DNA from: Methanomassiliicoccales archaeon
GTDB taxonomy: Archaea > Thermoplasmatota > Thermoplasmata > Methanomassiliicoccales > UBA472
Assembly: GCA_026394395.1 (NCBI GenBank)
Contig: JAPKYK010000006.1
Span: forward strand, 1 to 64,000
DNA length: 64,000 bases
Reading direction: 5' to 3'
Made by a program: the position numbers and the translations under genes. The notes under the pieces were generated by a model. That model ran no database searches, was not told the DNA's origin, and saw only the letters and a program-made list of their open reading frames with translations. Shown one piece after another: positions 23,717-31,606 of the stretch (position 1 is the first letter of the stretch; the number at the start of each line of letters is the position of its first letter).

Positions 23717-24208
23717 TCATTTCTTTTTAACCATCGACCGCTCTATGTCCTGGCGGTCTATGCGGAAGAAGGTCCAGTCCATCTTTCTGCCACCCTGGGC
23801 CTTGTAGAAGTCCATGGCCTTGACGTTCCAGTCCAACGCGCACCACTCCATGCGCCCGCAGCCTTTTTCCAGAGCTTCCTTGAGGCAGAACCTGAACAGC
23901 GCCCTGCCGACCCCGGAGCGGCGGTGCCTCTCCTGCACGAATATGTCCTCCAGGAAGAGGGTGGGGGCGGCCAGGAACGTGGAGTAGGTGAAGTAGTAGG
24001 TGATGTAGCCCACCGGAACCCCGTCCTGCAGCGCCAGGAAGGAATGGAATAGGGGTGGGGAAGAGGTGACGTGCTGGCGCAGACGCTCTCTGGCCTCGGC
24101 CGTGGGCGGGTCCAGCTTCTCGAACTTGGCCAGTTCGACGATGAGCTGGATGAGGGCGTCGGCGTTCTCCGGGGTCACCCGGACCACTTCCACTTTGGGC
24201 GCATCCAT
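23717..24208 (-). CDS. GNAT N-acetyltransferase, diamine/thialysine type
   Basis: 163 residues. The acetyl-CoA-binding motif is RHRRSGVGRALFRFCLKEAL, preceded by LFLEDIFVQERHR, which is typical of spermidine/spermine and thialysine acetyltransferases. The C-terminal WNVKAMDFYKAQGGRKMDWT also matches that group. It may acetylate polyamines or an amino-acid analogue using acetyl-CoA. It is convergent with the NYN gene (7 bases) and divergent from the hgc cluster. Confidence 0.8.
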   Translation of the reverse strand: MDAPKVEVVRVTPENADALIQLIVELAKFEKLDPPTAEARERLRQHVTSSPPLFHSFLALQDGVPVGYITYYFTYSTFLAAPTLFLEDIFVQERHRRSGVGRALFRFCLKEALEKGCGRMEWCALDWNVKAMDFYKAQGGRKMDWTFFRIDRQDIERSMVKKK

Positions 24209-24271
24209 GACACTGGGGAACGTTGGAGGGACATATCCATTTTACGCGTGGTCCTTTTTCTGATTTTTCAG

Positions 24272-24285
24272 AATATTCAAATATT
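24272..24285. promoter_or_regulatory. AT palindrome / TATA region of the hgc cluster
   Basis: AATATT-CA-AATATT sits 20-34 bases before ATG 24306. The position fits a TATA element for a nearly leaderless transcript, and the doubled palindrome could also be a regulator site. Confidence 0.4.
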
Positions 24286-24305
24286 ATGTAGGTCATCCAC
24301 GGAGC

Positions 24306-24575
24306 ATGCCCCGAAAGAAGGTCGCCCCGACGGAAGTGTGCTGTCCGCCATCCGATGATGAACGAAGATACGAGGTCGAGGCGGTGGCTAAGGTGGACGA
24401 GCGGGGGCAGATGGTCCTGCCCAAGTCCATAAGGGAGAAGGCTGGCATCAAGGCCGGGGACAAGCTCGCTATAGTGACCTTGGTGCGTGACGGCCGGGTG
24501 TGCTGCCTGCACCTGTTCAGGGCGGGGGACCTGGTCAAGGGAGTGACGGATGTCCTGGAACCGAGACGGGGGTAG
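24306..24575 (+). CDS. AbrB/SpoVT-type small regulator (HgcAB-associated)
   Basis: 89 residues. A Cys-containing N-terminus (EVCCPPSDDE) precedes a swapped-hairpin DNA-binding domain, VAKVDERGQMVLPKSIREKAGIKAGDKLAIVTL, described here by its two parts DERGQMVLPKSIREK and GIKAGDKLAIV. A CC pair follows in GRVCCLHLF. Its 3' end overlaps the start of hgcA by 26 bases, so it is almost certainly cotranscribed. From memory, similar small proteins are annotated as HgcAB-associated. The Cys pairs could sense mercury or another thiophilic metal and regulate the operon, which is an inference. Confidence 0.8.
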   Translation: MPRKKVAPTEVCCPPSDDERRYEVEAVAKVDERGQMVLPKSIREKAGIKAGDKLAIVTLVRDGRVCCLHLFRAGDLVKGVTDVLEPRRG

Positions 24576-25563
24576 GGATTTGGACGAGACCTACGCTCAG
24601 GAGGTCCAGAGGACCGCAGGTGTCCTAGGGCGAAAAGAGAGCGTGGACCATGCCAGGGCCCGACTAGGCTTTGACCGCATGGGACACCGGGTGAGGCCGG
24701 GGCTATATGCGATCGGTGCCCCCGACCGCGGCTCGAAGGTCCTCGTCACTGCCAATTACACTCTGAGCTTCGACGCGGTGCGTTCCTCCCTGCACGGCCG
24801 GGACGCCTACATCCTGGTCCTCGATACAAAAGGGATCAACGTCTGGTGCGCCGCGGGCAAGGGCACCTTCGGGACCGCGGAGGTCCTGAAGGCCGTGGAG
24901 GCCACCAACCTTAAGGACGTGGTCGACCACCGGGCCCTGATACTGCCACAGCTCTCCGCTTCCGGGGTAACGGCCAGGGACGTGAAGGAAGGCTGCGGGT
25001 TCAAGGTGGAGTTCGGACCGGTGCGGGCCGAAGATCTGCCATCGTTTTTGGACAGGGGCGTATGCACGGAGGAGATGCGGACCGTGCGGTTCGATCTGAA
25101 GGACCGCCTGGTCCTGGCACCGGTGGAGCTCCGCAACTATCGCTGGGGGCTCATGCCCTTGCTACTGGCTGCGATTTTCATCCCGTTCTACGGGTCCCTG
25201 GCCATGGTCCTGACCCTGGGCGGGCTGTTCCTCTTCCCGGCGCTCCTGCCCTACCTCCCGGGCAAGGACCTCTCGTTCAGAGGCATGGTGATGGGTGCGC
25301 TGTTGGTCACCCCGTTCGCCTTGTATCAGCTTTACTCCGGGATAGGGACGCTGACGCTGATGGCGGTAGCGGCGGAGTATCTTCTCCTAGTTCCATGGTT
25401 GGGATACCTGGGCCTGAACTTCACCGGCTCCACCACCTTCGCCTCCCGCACCGGGGTGAAGAGGGAAATATTCACCTACATTCCGGCCATGGTCTTCCTG
25501 GCCGTCGTCGGTGGGGTACTGGCGGCCGTCGGAGCCTTGGGCTACTGGGGAGGTTGGTTCTAA
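24550..25563 (+). CDS. hgcA: Mercury-methylating corrinoid protein HgcA
   Basis: A 337-residue protein. The cap-helix motif NVWCAAGKGTFGT (residues 97-109) is diagnostic: Cys100 is the predicted cobalt ligand of the corrinoid. The N-terminal half is the cytoplasmic corrinoid domain, resembling the acetyl-CoA pathway methyl carrier. The C-terminal ~140 residues form about five membrane spans beginning WGLMPLLLAAIFIPF. HgcA passes a methyl group to Hg(II), giving methylmercury; the natural role is unknown. ATG 24550 overlaps the regulator gene; TTG 24580, preceded by a GGTAGGGA stretch, is an alternative start that would drop ten residues. hgcB follows with a TAATG overlap. Confidence 0.95.
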   Translation: MSWNRDGGRDLDETYAQEVQRTAGVLGRKESVDHARARLGFDRMGHRVRPGLYAIGAPDRGSKVLVTANYTLSFDAVRSSLHGRDAYILVLDTKGINVWCAAGKGTFGTAEVLKAVEATNLKDVVDHRALILPQLSASGVTARDVKEGCGFKVEFGPVRAEDLPSFLDRGVCTEEMRTVRFDLKDRLVLAPVELRNYRWGLMPLLLAAIFIPFYGSLAMVLTLGGLFLFPALLPYLPGKDLSFRGMVMGALLVTPFALYQLYSGIGTLTLMAVAAEYLLLVPWLGYLGLNFTGSTTFASRTGVKREIFTYIPAMVFLAVVGGVLAAVGALGYWGGWF

Positions 25564-25871
25564 TGGAGCTGACCATCGGCCTGGAGCAGCGCGCGGCGGT
25601 CAAGCCCATAAACACCCTGGTCTTTCATCCAGGCAAATGCGTCAACTGCGGCCTGTGCCTGCAGGTATGTCCGCACCGGGTCTTTGCCCAGGGGGAACGC
25701 CGGGTGCGGCTGGCAAGGGCCGAGGACTGCATGGAATGCGGGGCCTGCCAGAGGAATTGTGCCAGCGGCGCCATCTGTGTCGAGAGCGGGGTGGGCTGCG
25801 CCGCCGCCATGATCATGGCCGCCTTGAAAGGCAACGACGAGGTGAGCTGCGGCGAGGATTGCTGCCGGTGA
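25563..25871 (+). CDS. hgcB: HgcB, 2[4Fe-4S] ferredoxin partner of HgcA
   Basis: 102 residues. There are two cluster motifs, CVNCGLCLQVCP (Cys26-36) and CMECGACQRNC (Cys56-66), of which C-M-E-C-G-A-C is the HgcB signature. It also has the characteristic C-terminal Cys pair (Cys100-Cys101, in GEDCCR). HgcB reduces the corrinoid of HgcA after turnover and may hand over Hg(II) through the terminal cysteines. Its ATG overlaps the hgcA stop, preceded by GGGAGG. The gene ends one base from the convergent histidine kinase. Confidence 0.95.
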   Translation: MELTIGLEQRAAVKPINTLVFHPGKCVNCGLCLQVCPHRVFAQGERRVRLARAEDCMECGACQRNCASGAICVESGVGCAAAMIMAALKGNDEVSCGEDCCR

Positions 25872-25872
25872 A

Positions 25873-27546
25873 CTATGTTCCGGCGGGGGAGGTCCTGATG
25901 TACCATCCCGATGGCACCAGGACCACGAAACGGGCGCCCTTCCCCGGCTCGCCCTCCTCGCTGATGCAGGCCCCGGTGGACGACAGTATCTCCTGGACCA
26001 GGAATAGGCCGAGCCCGGTGTTCTGGCCGAACCCCTTTACGAAGATCTTTTCCTTGTCCGCCAACGGTACTCCTACCCCATCATCCTCCCAGATGATCAG
26101 GAGGCCGACCTCGGTCTCTTCTGTTTTGACAATTATCTTGGTGGCCTTCTTGCCGTGGCGTACGGTGTTGTCGGCCAGGCAATGAACGACGTTGGGGAAC
26201 ATGGGATCGGCCAGTACCTTGATCCCTTGGATGTGGGAATCGTATCCGATGCCCCCGAGGTCCATTTTTGACAGCGTGTCGTCGAAAGTCCCTTGGAGGT
26301 CCTGCCAGGCTGGATCAGAGCCAATGGTCTGGTGGTCCTTCGCAAATGTGAGATGACCGTCGACGCTGCGGGCCAGGTCCTTCGTCTTCAATAGAAGCTC
26401 TCTCTGCCGGGGATCGAGGTTCGTCCCTTCCATCAGCTCGAGATAACCTCCGATAGCGGTTAGGTCGTTCTTGATATCGTGGCGGATTATCTGGTTCAAT
26501 GTTCTAAGGCTTCGGTTGGCCCGGTTTATGCTATCCTCCATCTCCTTGCGCTTGCTGATGTCGTGGAAGACCACGACCGCACCTATGGCCTTGCCCTCTC
26601 GGACGATGTCGGATGTGGAGACGCTGTAGTGCTGGGGAACGCCGTTGACCTTCAGAGCGATCTCCCATTTATTGGATCCCATAGGAACGCTCAATCCCCG
26701 GGCCGCGCTCCTTTCTATCAAAAATTCCCGGTTCTCGTCCACAATCCTCTGCCCGTGCTCGTTGACGAATACCAAGGCCATGTTTGCGTTGAAAACCAGC
26801 ACCGCGTCCTCCATGCCCTTGATGGCCTCGCGCGCAGTGACGAGCTCGGCGTCCGCTGAACTGAAGCCCCGTTCACCGAAGAATATGGTGATGGCGCTGA
26901 GGGTGAGCCCAATGGAAAGGAAGTCCACATAGGCGCTGTTACGGGGAAGGAGCAGGTAGGCCACGATGCTGATGGTCATAATACCCAGGGCCAGCATCAA
27001 CGACCAAGTGGTCATCCGGCGGTCGAAAGAGGAATCCGGCAGGGTGGCATAGAGCAGCCCCAGGCAGGCGACCGTTATCGAAATGAAGTTTGCCACCCAA
27101 AGCAGGAACAACGGTCCGTACTCCGTATCAACGATGGCCACTCCCCCCTGCACCACCAGCACGGCGTTGGTATAGATCAGGCCATGCCAGGGATTGGTCA
27201 GGTTCAGTATGACGCAGGACGCTCCCGGAGCGGCGATCAGGGCCAGGTTCCTGGGGGTGACCCACCCGCCGTGCCCGGTGTACTGCATGACGAAAACCAG
27301 GATGCAGAGGAGCAGTATGGTCTCGGTCGTGTATTCCACGACGATGAGCATCAGGGAATACTCCAGATCGAATATCAGCCTCTCTCCGGCCAGGATGAGG
27401 GAGGTCGCCGAAATGAGGAAGAAGGTCATGAACAGGGAGGTGCGGTAAGATGTGGGCCTTCCCTGATAGACCCGATAGGCCAACCATGCGGCCACTACGC
27501 TGCCGACGATGTTGGGAATGACCGTCAGGTAACCTAATTCAGCCAT
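25873..27546 (-). CDS. Sensor histidine kinase: 7TM, PAS and kinase domains
   Basis: A 557-residue sensor. Residues 1-~225 form seven membrane spans of the 7TM histidine-kinase input type. A PAS domain follows (~240-350, AVVVFHDISKRKEMEDSI linker), then a phosphoacceptor region with IIRHDIKNDLTAIGGYLEL (His in RHDI) and an ATPase domain with DNTVRHGKKATKI, WEDDGVGVP and GFGQNTGLGLFLVQEIL. No response regulator is encoded nearby, as is common for archaeal orphan kinases. It is convergent with hgcB with a one-base gap; a signalling link to the hgc cluster is not supported by orientation. Confidence 0.85.
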   Translation of the reverse strand: MAELGYLTVIPNIVGSVVAAWLAYRVYQGRPTSYRTSLFMTFFLISATSLILAGERLIFDLEYSLMLIVVEYTTETILLLCILVFVMQYTGHGGWVTPRNLALIAAPGASCVILNLTNPWHGLIYTNAVLVVQGGVAIVDTEYGPLFLLWVANFISITVACLGLLYATLPDSSFDRRMTTWSLMLALGIMTISIVAYLLLPRNSAYVDFLSIGLTLSAITIFFGERGFSSADAELVTAREAIKGMEDAVLVFNANMALVFVNEHGQRIVDENREFLIERSAARGLSVPMGSNKWEIALKVNGVPQHYSVSTSDIVREGKAIGAVVVFHDISKRKEMEDSINRANRSLRTLNQIIRHDIKNDLTAIGGYLELMEGTNLDPRQRELLLKTKDLARSVDGHLTFAKDHQTIGSDPAWQDLQGTFDDTLSKMDLGGIGYDSHIQGIKVLADPMFPNVVHCLADNTVRHGKKATKIIVKTEETEVGLLIIWEDDGVGVPLADKEKIFVKGFGQNTGLGLFLVQEILSSTGACISEEGEPGKGARFVVLVPSGWYIRTSPAGT

Positions 27547-27698
27547 GTGCCTCTCGCTCTGTCGCCCTTTATCTCTTTGATGTTATATCTAAGCATATTC
27601 CTGTATTTTACTTAATGAAATCAGGCTTTTCGAATGGATCGTCTGGAAATATCCGTGCTTGGACCTGTTCGAATGGTTGCCTGCCATCATTTAGACGG

Positions 27699-28985
27699 TC
27701 ATCGCTGGGCCGGCCCTGACGTCCCCGCGTCCTCCTGGAAGGTAATGGACTCCATGCTCATCACCGAGGGGATGAACATGTAGGCGACCGAGAGCGCGAT
27801 CATAGGTATCCCCGCCACCAGGTACCATACCTGTACCCCGATGATATCGGACATCGGACCGGCTAGCAACAGACCGATCGGCATCATGGCGGTGACCCCG
27901 CTGCTTATGAGGGCGAACACCCGGCCTTGCATGGCGAAGGGCACGGAGGCCTGCATCATGGCCATCAGGGAGCCGTTGAGCATGGAGAGCGCCGCACCGA
28001 TCAGCAGGCAGCAGGCATAACCTATCAGGATCATGTCCTGAGGGAGCACCCCCATAACGGTCATCGCCAGACTGAGCGTCAGAGTGCTGATCAACGTGGT
28101 GTATATCCTCTTCTTGAACCCTCCCCAGATGCCCAGGGCGATGCCCCCGACCAGCATGCCCAGGCCGGCCAGGGCCTCCATGGCCGCGTACTCCGGTGCG
28201 CCGCCCCCGAAATGGTCTATCACCAGCAGCGGCAGCAGGGAGAAGGCCGGGCTGAGCAGGAGGTTGGCTATCATGAAGAGGAAGATGACCGAGACCGCGC
28301 CTCGCCAGCCCTTGAGAAATGCCAGCCCTTCCTTCATCTCTTTTATCAGCGAGTGCTCCTGTTCCTTGCGCTCTGGGTTGGGCACGGGGATGAACAGCAG
28401 TGGAACGATGGCCATGGCCGCCGTGACCAGGTCGACGGAGAGCACGCCCCACATGGGCATCATAGCGATGAGCACCGCACCCGCCGGAGCGGCCACGACG
28501 TTAGCCAGACCGTACATGGCCTGGTTGATCCCCCCGATGCGCGATAGGTGCTCCTCCGGCACCATCATGGAGGTGGCCGCTTGCATGGCCGGCCAGTGGA
28601 AACCAGAGAAGGTGGCCCGGGCCAGCATGGCCACGAGAACCATCCAGACCTCTACCGCACCGGCGGCGAACGCCAGGATCAACAGGAAGGCGACCGCGGA
28701 TACCAAAAAGTCGGCGACGATCATGGTGCGCCGGCGGTCCCAGCGGTCCACGTATGCCCCGGCCAAGGGAGCAACGAGGATCTGCGGCAACACCCCCATC
28801 AATGTGCCGAGGGCCAGCACCGTCCCCGAACCGGTCTCCACCGTCAGCCACCAGACCAGTGCGAACTGCACCAGACTGCTGCCGACCAGGGAGAAGGCCT
28901 GTCCACCCCATATGGTAAAGAACCGCCTCTTCCACGAGCCGTCCGTGACCGCCATTTTCACCATGCCTAGTAAATCGTCGGCCAC
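27699..28985 (-). CDS. MFS efflux transporter (MFS_3 / EntS-like)
   Basis: A 428-residue, ~12-span permease. The N-terminus FFTIWGGQAFSLVGSSLVQFALVWW is typical of the MFS_3 group, followed by GAYVDRWDRRRTMIVADF, the span 2-3 signature. This group includes exporters of siderophores and drugs such as EntS and macrolide pumps. It is monocistronic. The export substrate cannot be inferred from neighbours (histidine kinase and exonuclease). Confidence 0.8.
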   Translation of the reverse strand: MADDLLGMVKMAVTDGSWKRRFFTIWGGQAFSLVGSSLVQFALVWWLTVETGSGTVLALGTLMGVLPQILVAPLAGAYVDRWDRRRTMIVADFLVSAVAFLLILAFAAGAVEVWMVLVAMLARATFSGFHWPAMQAATSMMVPEEHLSRIGGINQAMYGLANVVAAPAGAVLIAMMPMWGVLSVDLVTAAMAIVPLLFIPVPNPERKEQEHSLIKEMKEGLAFLKGWRGAVSVIFLFMIANLLLSPAFSLLPLLVIDHFGGGAPEYAAMEALAGLGMLVGGIALGIWGGFKKRIYTTLISTLTLSLAMTVMGVLPQDMILIGYACCLLIGAALSMLNGSLMAMMQASVPFAMQGRVFALISSGVTAMMPIGLLLAGPMSDIIGVQVWYLVAGIPMIALSVAYMFIPSVMSMESITFQEDAGTSGPAQR

Positions 28986-29195
28986 TGGTCATTAATGAAG
29001 TGGACAGTAGTGACCGGGACCGCTCCCCACCGGAGCGATTATTCCTTGGGGACCATATAAGCATTGATGGGGCGGTTACGGCGATTGATAATCGGCATGC
29101 CAGCTGCCCGGACCAGGACGCGACACCTTTTTTTGCCGGGGGTGCGAGCTTCCCTTTATTACCGCGGAGAGGCAATTCCCCGCCGAGGTCCAAGA

Positions 29196-29969
29196 ATGCG
29201 GCTGATCTGCTGGAACGTCAACGGCATACGGGCGGTCTACAAGAAAGGGCTGGTGGGCACCCTGCTGAAGGATGGCGCGGACATCATATGTCTGCAGGAG
29301 ACCAAGGCCGAGGTCGGCCAGCTCCCGGAGGACCTGCGGCAGTTGCCAGGTTACCATTCCTATTTCGTTTCTCCGGAGGAGAAGAAGGGGTACAGCGGGG
29401 TCTGCATGTACTCCAAGCAGAAACCGTCCAAGGTGGTCCCGGGGCTCGGCCAGTATCGCTTCGATTCTGAAGGGCGGACCATGGTGGCGCATTTCGACGA
29501 CTTCGTCCTGTTCAACATCTATTTCCCGAACGGCAAGGCCTCACCGGAGAGGCTGCGCTACAAGATGGAGTTCTACGAAGAGTTCCTGGAAGTGGCCAAG
29601 CGTACCGTTGAGTCGGGTAGGCACGTGGTGGTCTGCGGGGATGTGAACACCGCCCACCGGGAGATCGACCTGGCCCGACCCAAGGAGAACGAAAGGACGT
29701 CGGGCTTCCTGCCCCAAGAGCGCCAGTGGATCGACCGCTTCCTGGACAACGGCTTCGTGGACACCTTCCGATTGTTCGATGCGTCCCCGGAGAGATACAC
29801 CTGGTGGGACATGAAGACCCGGGCGCGGGAGCGGAACGTGGGGTGGCGTATCGACTACTTCTTCGTGGACCGGGGGTTGCAGGGGCGCTGCCGGAACGCA
29901 TTCATATTGCCCGAGGTGCAGGGCTCCGACCATTGCCCCATCGGCCTCGAGCTGGATCTGGAGGTGTGA
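29196..29969 (+). CDS. xth: Exodeoxyribonuclease III / AP endonuclease
   Basis: 257 residues, the normal family length. [19 protein letters not shown] starts the EEP fold, followed by [11 protein letters not shown] (catalytic Glu), [26 protein letters not shown] (Asp-Asn), [21 protein letters not shown] and the final [11 protein letters not shown] (Asp-His). It repairs abasic sites and trims 3' DNA ends. I start at ATG 29196, since upstream in-frame residues are not family-like. The GNAT gene begins three bases after its stop, indicating a two-gene unit. Confidence 0.95.
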   Translation: MRLICWNVNGIRAVYKKGLVGTLLKDGADIICLQETKAEVGQLPEDLRQLPGYHSYFVSPEEKKGYSGVCMYSKQKPSKVVPGLGQYRFDSEGRTMVAHFDDFVLFNIYFPNGKASPERLRYKMEFYEEFLEVAKRTVESGRHVVVCGDVNTAHREIDLARPKENERTSGFLPQERQWIDRFLDNGFVDTFRLFDASPERYTWWDMKTRARERNVGWRIDYFFVDRGLQGRCRNAFILPEVQGSDHCPIGLELDLEV

Positions 29970-29972
29970 GCG

Positions 29973-30416
29973 ATGCCTGGCGCGAAGTTCGCCTTGCGCC
30001 GCATGAGGGCGGACGACTACCCCGAGGTGGCGGAGGTGTGGGAGGAGGCCAGGCTACCATACCAGGCCAACGGACGGGACTCCCGGGAAAGGGTGCTGGA
30101 GCAGCTGAGCAAGGAAAGCTCCATATTTCTGGTGGCCGAGGCGGACGGCACGATCATCGGCACCTTGCTCGCCACCCACGACGCCCGGAAAGGATGGCTG
30201 AACCGCCTTGCGGTGAGGATCTGCTGGCAGGGCCAGGGCGTGGCCAGCGCTCTGGTGCGCCGGGCGGAGGAGGAACTGCACGTGCGGGGGATCATGGTCT
30301 TCTCGGTGCTTATCCACGCAGATAACTCCGCCTCCCGCCGTCTGTTCTCGGAACTTGGTTACAAGGAGCACGACGATGTCGTTTACCTTTCCAAGCGACT
30401 TGAGCAGCATGAATGA
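29973..30416 (+). CDS. GNAT-family N-acetyltransferase
   Basis: 147 residues. The acyl-CoA-binding motif is RICWQGQGVASALVRRAEEEL (Q/R-x-x-G-x-A in GQGVAS), then NSASRRLFSELGYKEHDDVVYL, a standard GNAT C-terminus. Its substrate (protein N-terminus, small amine or antibiotic) is unknown. It is translated immediately after xth and may be coupled to it. Confidence 0.8.
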   Translation: MPGAKFALRRMRADDYPEVAEVWEEARLPYQANGRDSRERVLEQLSKESSIFLVAEADGTIIGTLLATHDARKGWLNRLAVRICWQGQGVASALVRRAEEELHVRGIMVFSVLIHADNSASRRLFSELGYKEHDDVVYLSKRLEQHE

Positions 30417-30476
30417 CGTTTTAACAATGGAAAACATTTATCTCAAACAGACCCATTTGCCGCCTCAGGTGATGGG

Positions 30477-30866
30477 ATGAGCATTGTTCTGGCTACAGAT
30501 GGAAAACCGCATTCGAACAAGGCAGTGTCATACGCCTTAGAATACGCCAAGTTGCGCCATGAGACCCTCTATGTCGTTTATGTCGTAAGCCCCAAGCAGG
30601 ATGAGGACCGGGAGTCGAACATGAGCTCGGCCAAGAAGCACATAGACAAGATCAAGCTCGAGGGTTCGCAGCAGGGCATCGAGGTCGTGGCCCTTCTGGA
30701 ATCCGGGACCCCGGGCGAGGCGTGCATATCCATGGCCGAGAGGGTGGGGGCCACTACCATCGTGGTAGGTACCTCCGGCAAGAACGTCCTGGACCGCTTG
30801 TTCATCGGTAGCGTGTCGGAGTACATCGTCCGGCACGCTTCCTGCACGGTCATCATCGTCAGGTGA
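30477..30866 (+). CDS. Universal stress protein (UspA family)
   Basis: 129 residues. A Rossmann-like alpha/beta fold begins with SIVLATDGKPHSNKAVSYAL and ends with the ATP-binding signature GTSGKNVLDRLFIGSVSEYI (G-x2-G-x9-G-S). The signature suggests an ATP-binding rather than non-binding subtype. It likely acts as a cytoplasmic stress-response dimer. A TATA-like ACATTTATC lies about 40 bases before the start. It is convergent with the Ehr operon. Confidence 0.85.
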   Translation: MSIVLATDGKPHSNKAVSYALEYAKLRHETLYVVYVVSPKQDEDRESNMSSAKKHIDKIKLEGSQQGIEVVALLESGTPGEACISMAERVGATTIVVGTSGKNVLDRLFIGSVSEYIVRHASCTVIIVR

Positions 30867-31595
30867 TCATAGGCGCCCGAGCGATTCCAGAAGCGCCTGG
30901 ATGACGCTTTGTGGGTGCGGTGGGCAACCGGGTATGTATATGTCCACCGGCAGCACCTTGTCCACGCCCGTCCCGGACGCGTAGCTGCCACCGAAGGGGC
31001 AGCCGGATATGGCGCAGGTGCCCATGGCCGCCACCAATCTCGGTTCTGGGGCGGCGAGATAGGTTTTCATCAGCGCCTCCTCCATGTTCCTGGTGACCGG
31101 ACCGGTGACCAACAGCATGTCCGCGTGCCTGGGGGAGGCCACTATCTTGACCCCGAACCTTTCCAGGTCGTAGAAGGGGTTCGATAGGGCGTTGACCTCC
31201 ACCTCGCAACCGTTGCAGGAGCCGGCATCGACCTCCCGGATGGCCAGGGACCTGCCCAGCACCTTCCGTATCCCTTCCTTCAGCTGGAGGCCCTTCCACT
31301 CCAGGTCCTTGGCGCCCCTGATTAGCTCGTCCCGTGTCGCCACGGCCTTGCACTTGCCGGCCATGGATATCGCCCCTCGGGGGCAGGCCTCGATGCAATC
31401 CCCGCACCATAGGCAGCGTCCCAGGTCCACGGACCATCTCCCAGCGACGGTGATGGCCTCGGTGGGGCAGGAACTGAAGCATTTGCCGCAATCATCGCAT
31501 AGAGCAAGGTCGGCGCAGGGGTACTCGTTCCCGCTGGCCAGGAGCTCGTCGAGGGGTATGGTCCTTTTCTTGTTGATAGATAAGGTCTTGACCAT
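30867..31595 (-). CDS. Ehr complex small subunit: ferredoxin domain fused to NuoB/HyfI-like domain
   Basis: 242 residues. Residues ~30-80 carry two 4Fe-4S motifs (CDDCGKCFSSCP, CLWCGDCIEACP). Residues ~115-240 match the NuoB/hydrogenase small subunit with all four ligands of the proximal cluster: SCNGCEVE, GTCAISGC and PGCPPHP. Electrons probably enter through the ferredoxin part and reach the large subunit. In most group 4 hydrogenases the ferredoxin subunit is separate; here it is fused. ATG 31595 is chosen, with AGGAG upstream, 11 bases after the large-subunit stop; an upstream in-frame extension to 31706 overlaps that gene and looks spurious. Last gene of the operon. Confidence 0.85.
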   Translation of the reverse strand: MVKTLSINKKRTIPLDELLASGNEYPCADLALCDDCGKCFSSCPTEAITVAGRWSVDLGRCLWCGDCIEACPRGAISMAGKCKAVATRDELIRGAKDLEWKGLQLKEGIRKVLGRSLAIREVDAGSCNGCEVEVNALSNPFYDLERFGVKIVASPRHADMLLVTGPVTRNMEEALMKTYLAAPEPRLVAAMGTCAISGCPFGGSYASGTGVDKVLPVDIYIPGCPPHPQSVIQALLESLGRL

Positions 31596-31606
31596 TTCAT
31601 CAGCTC

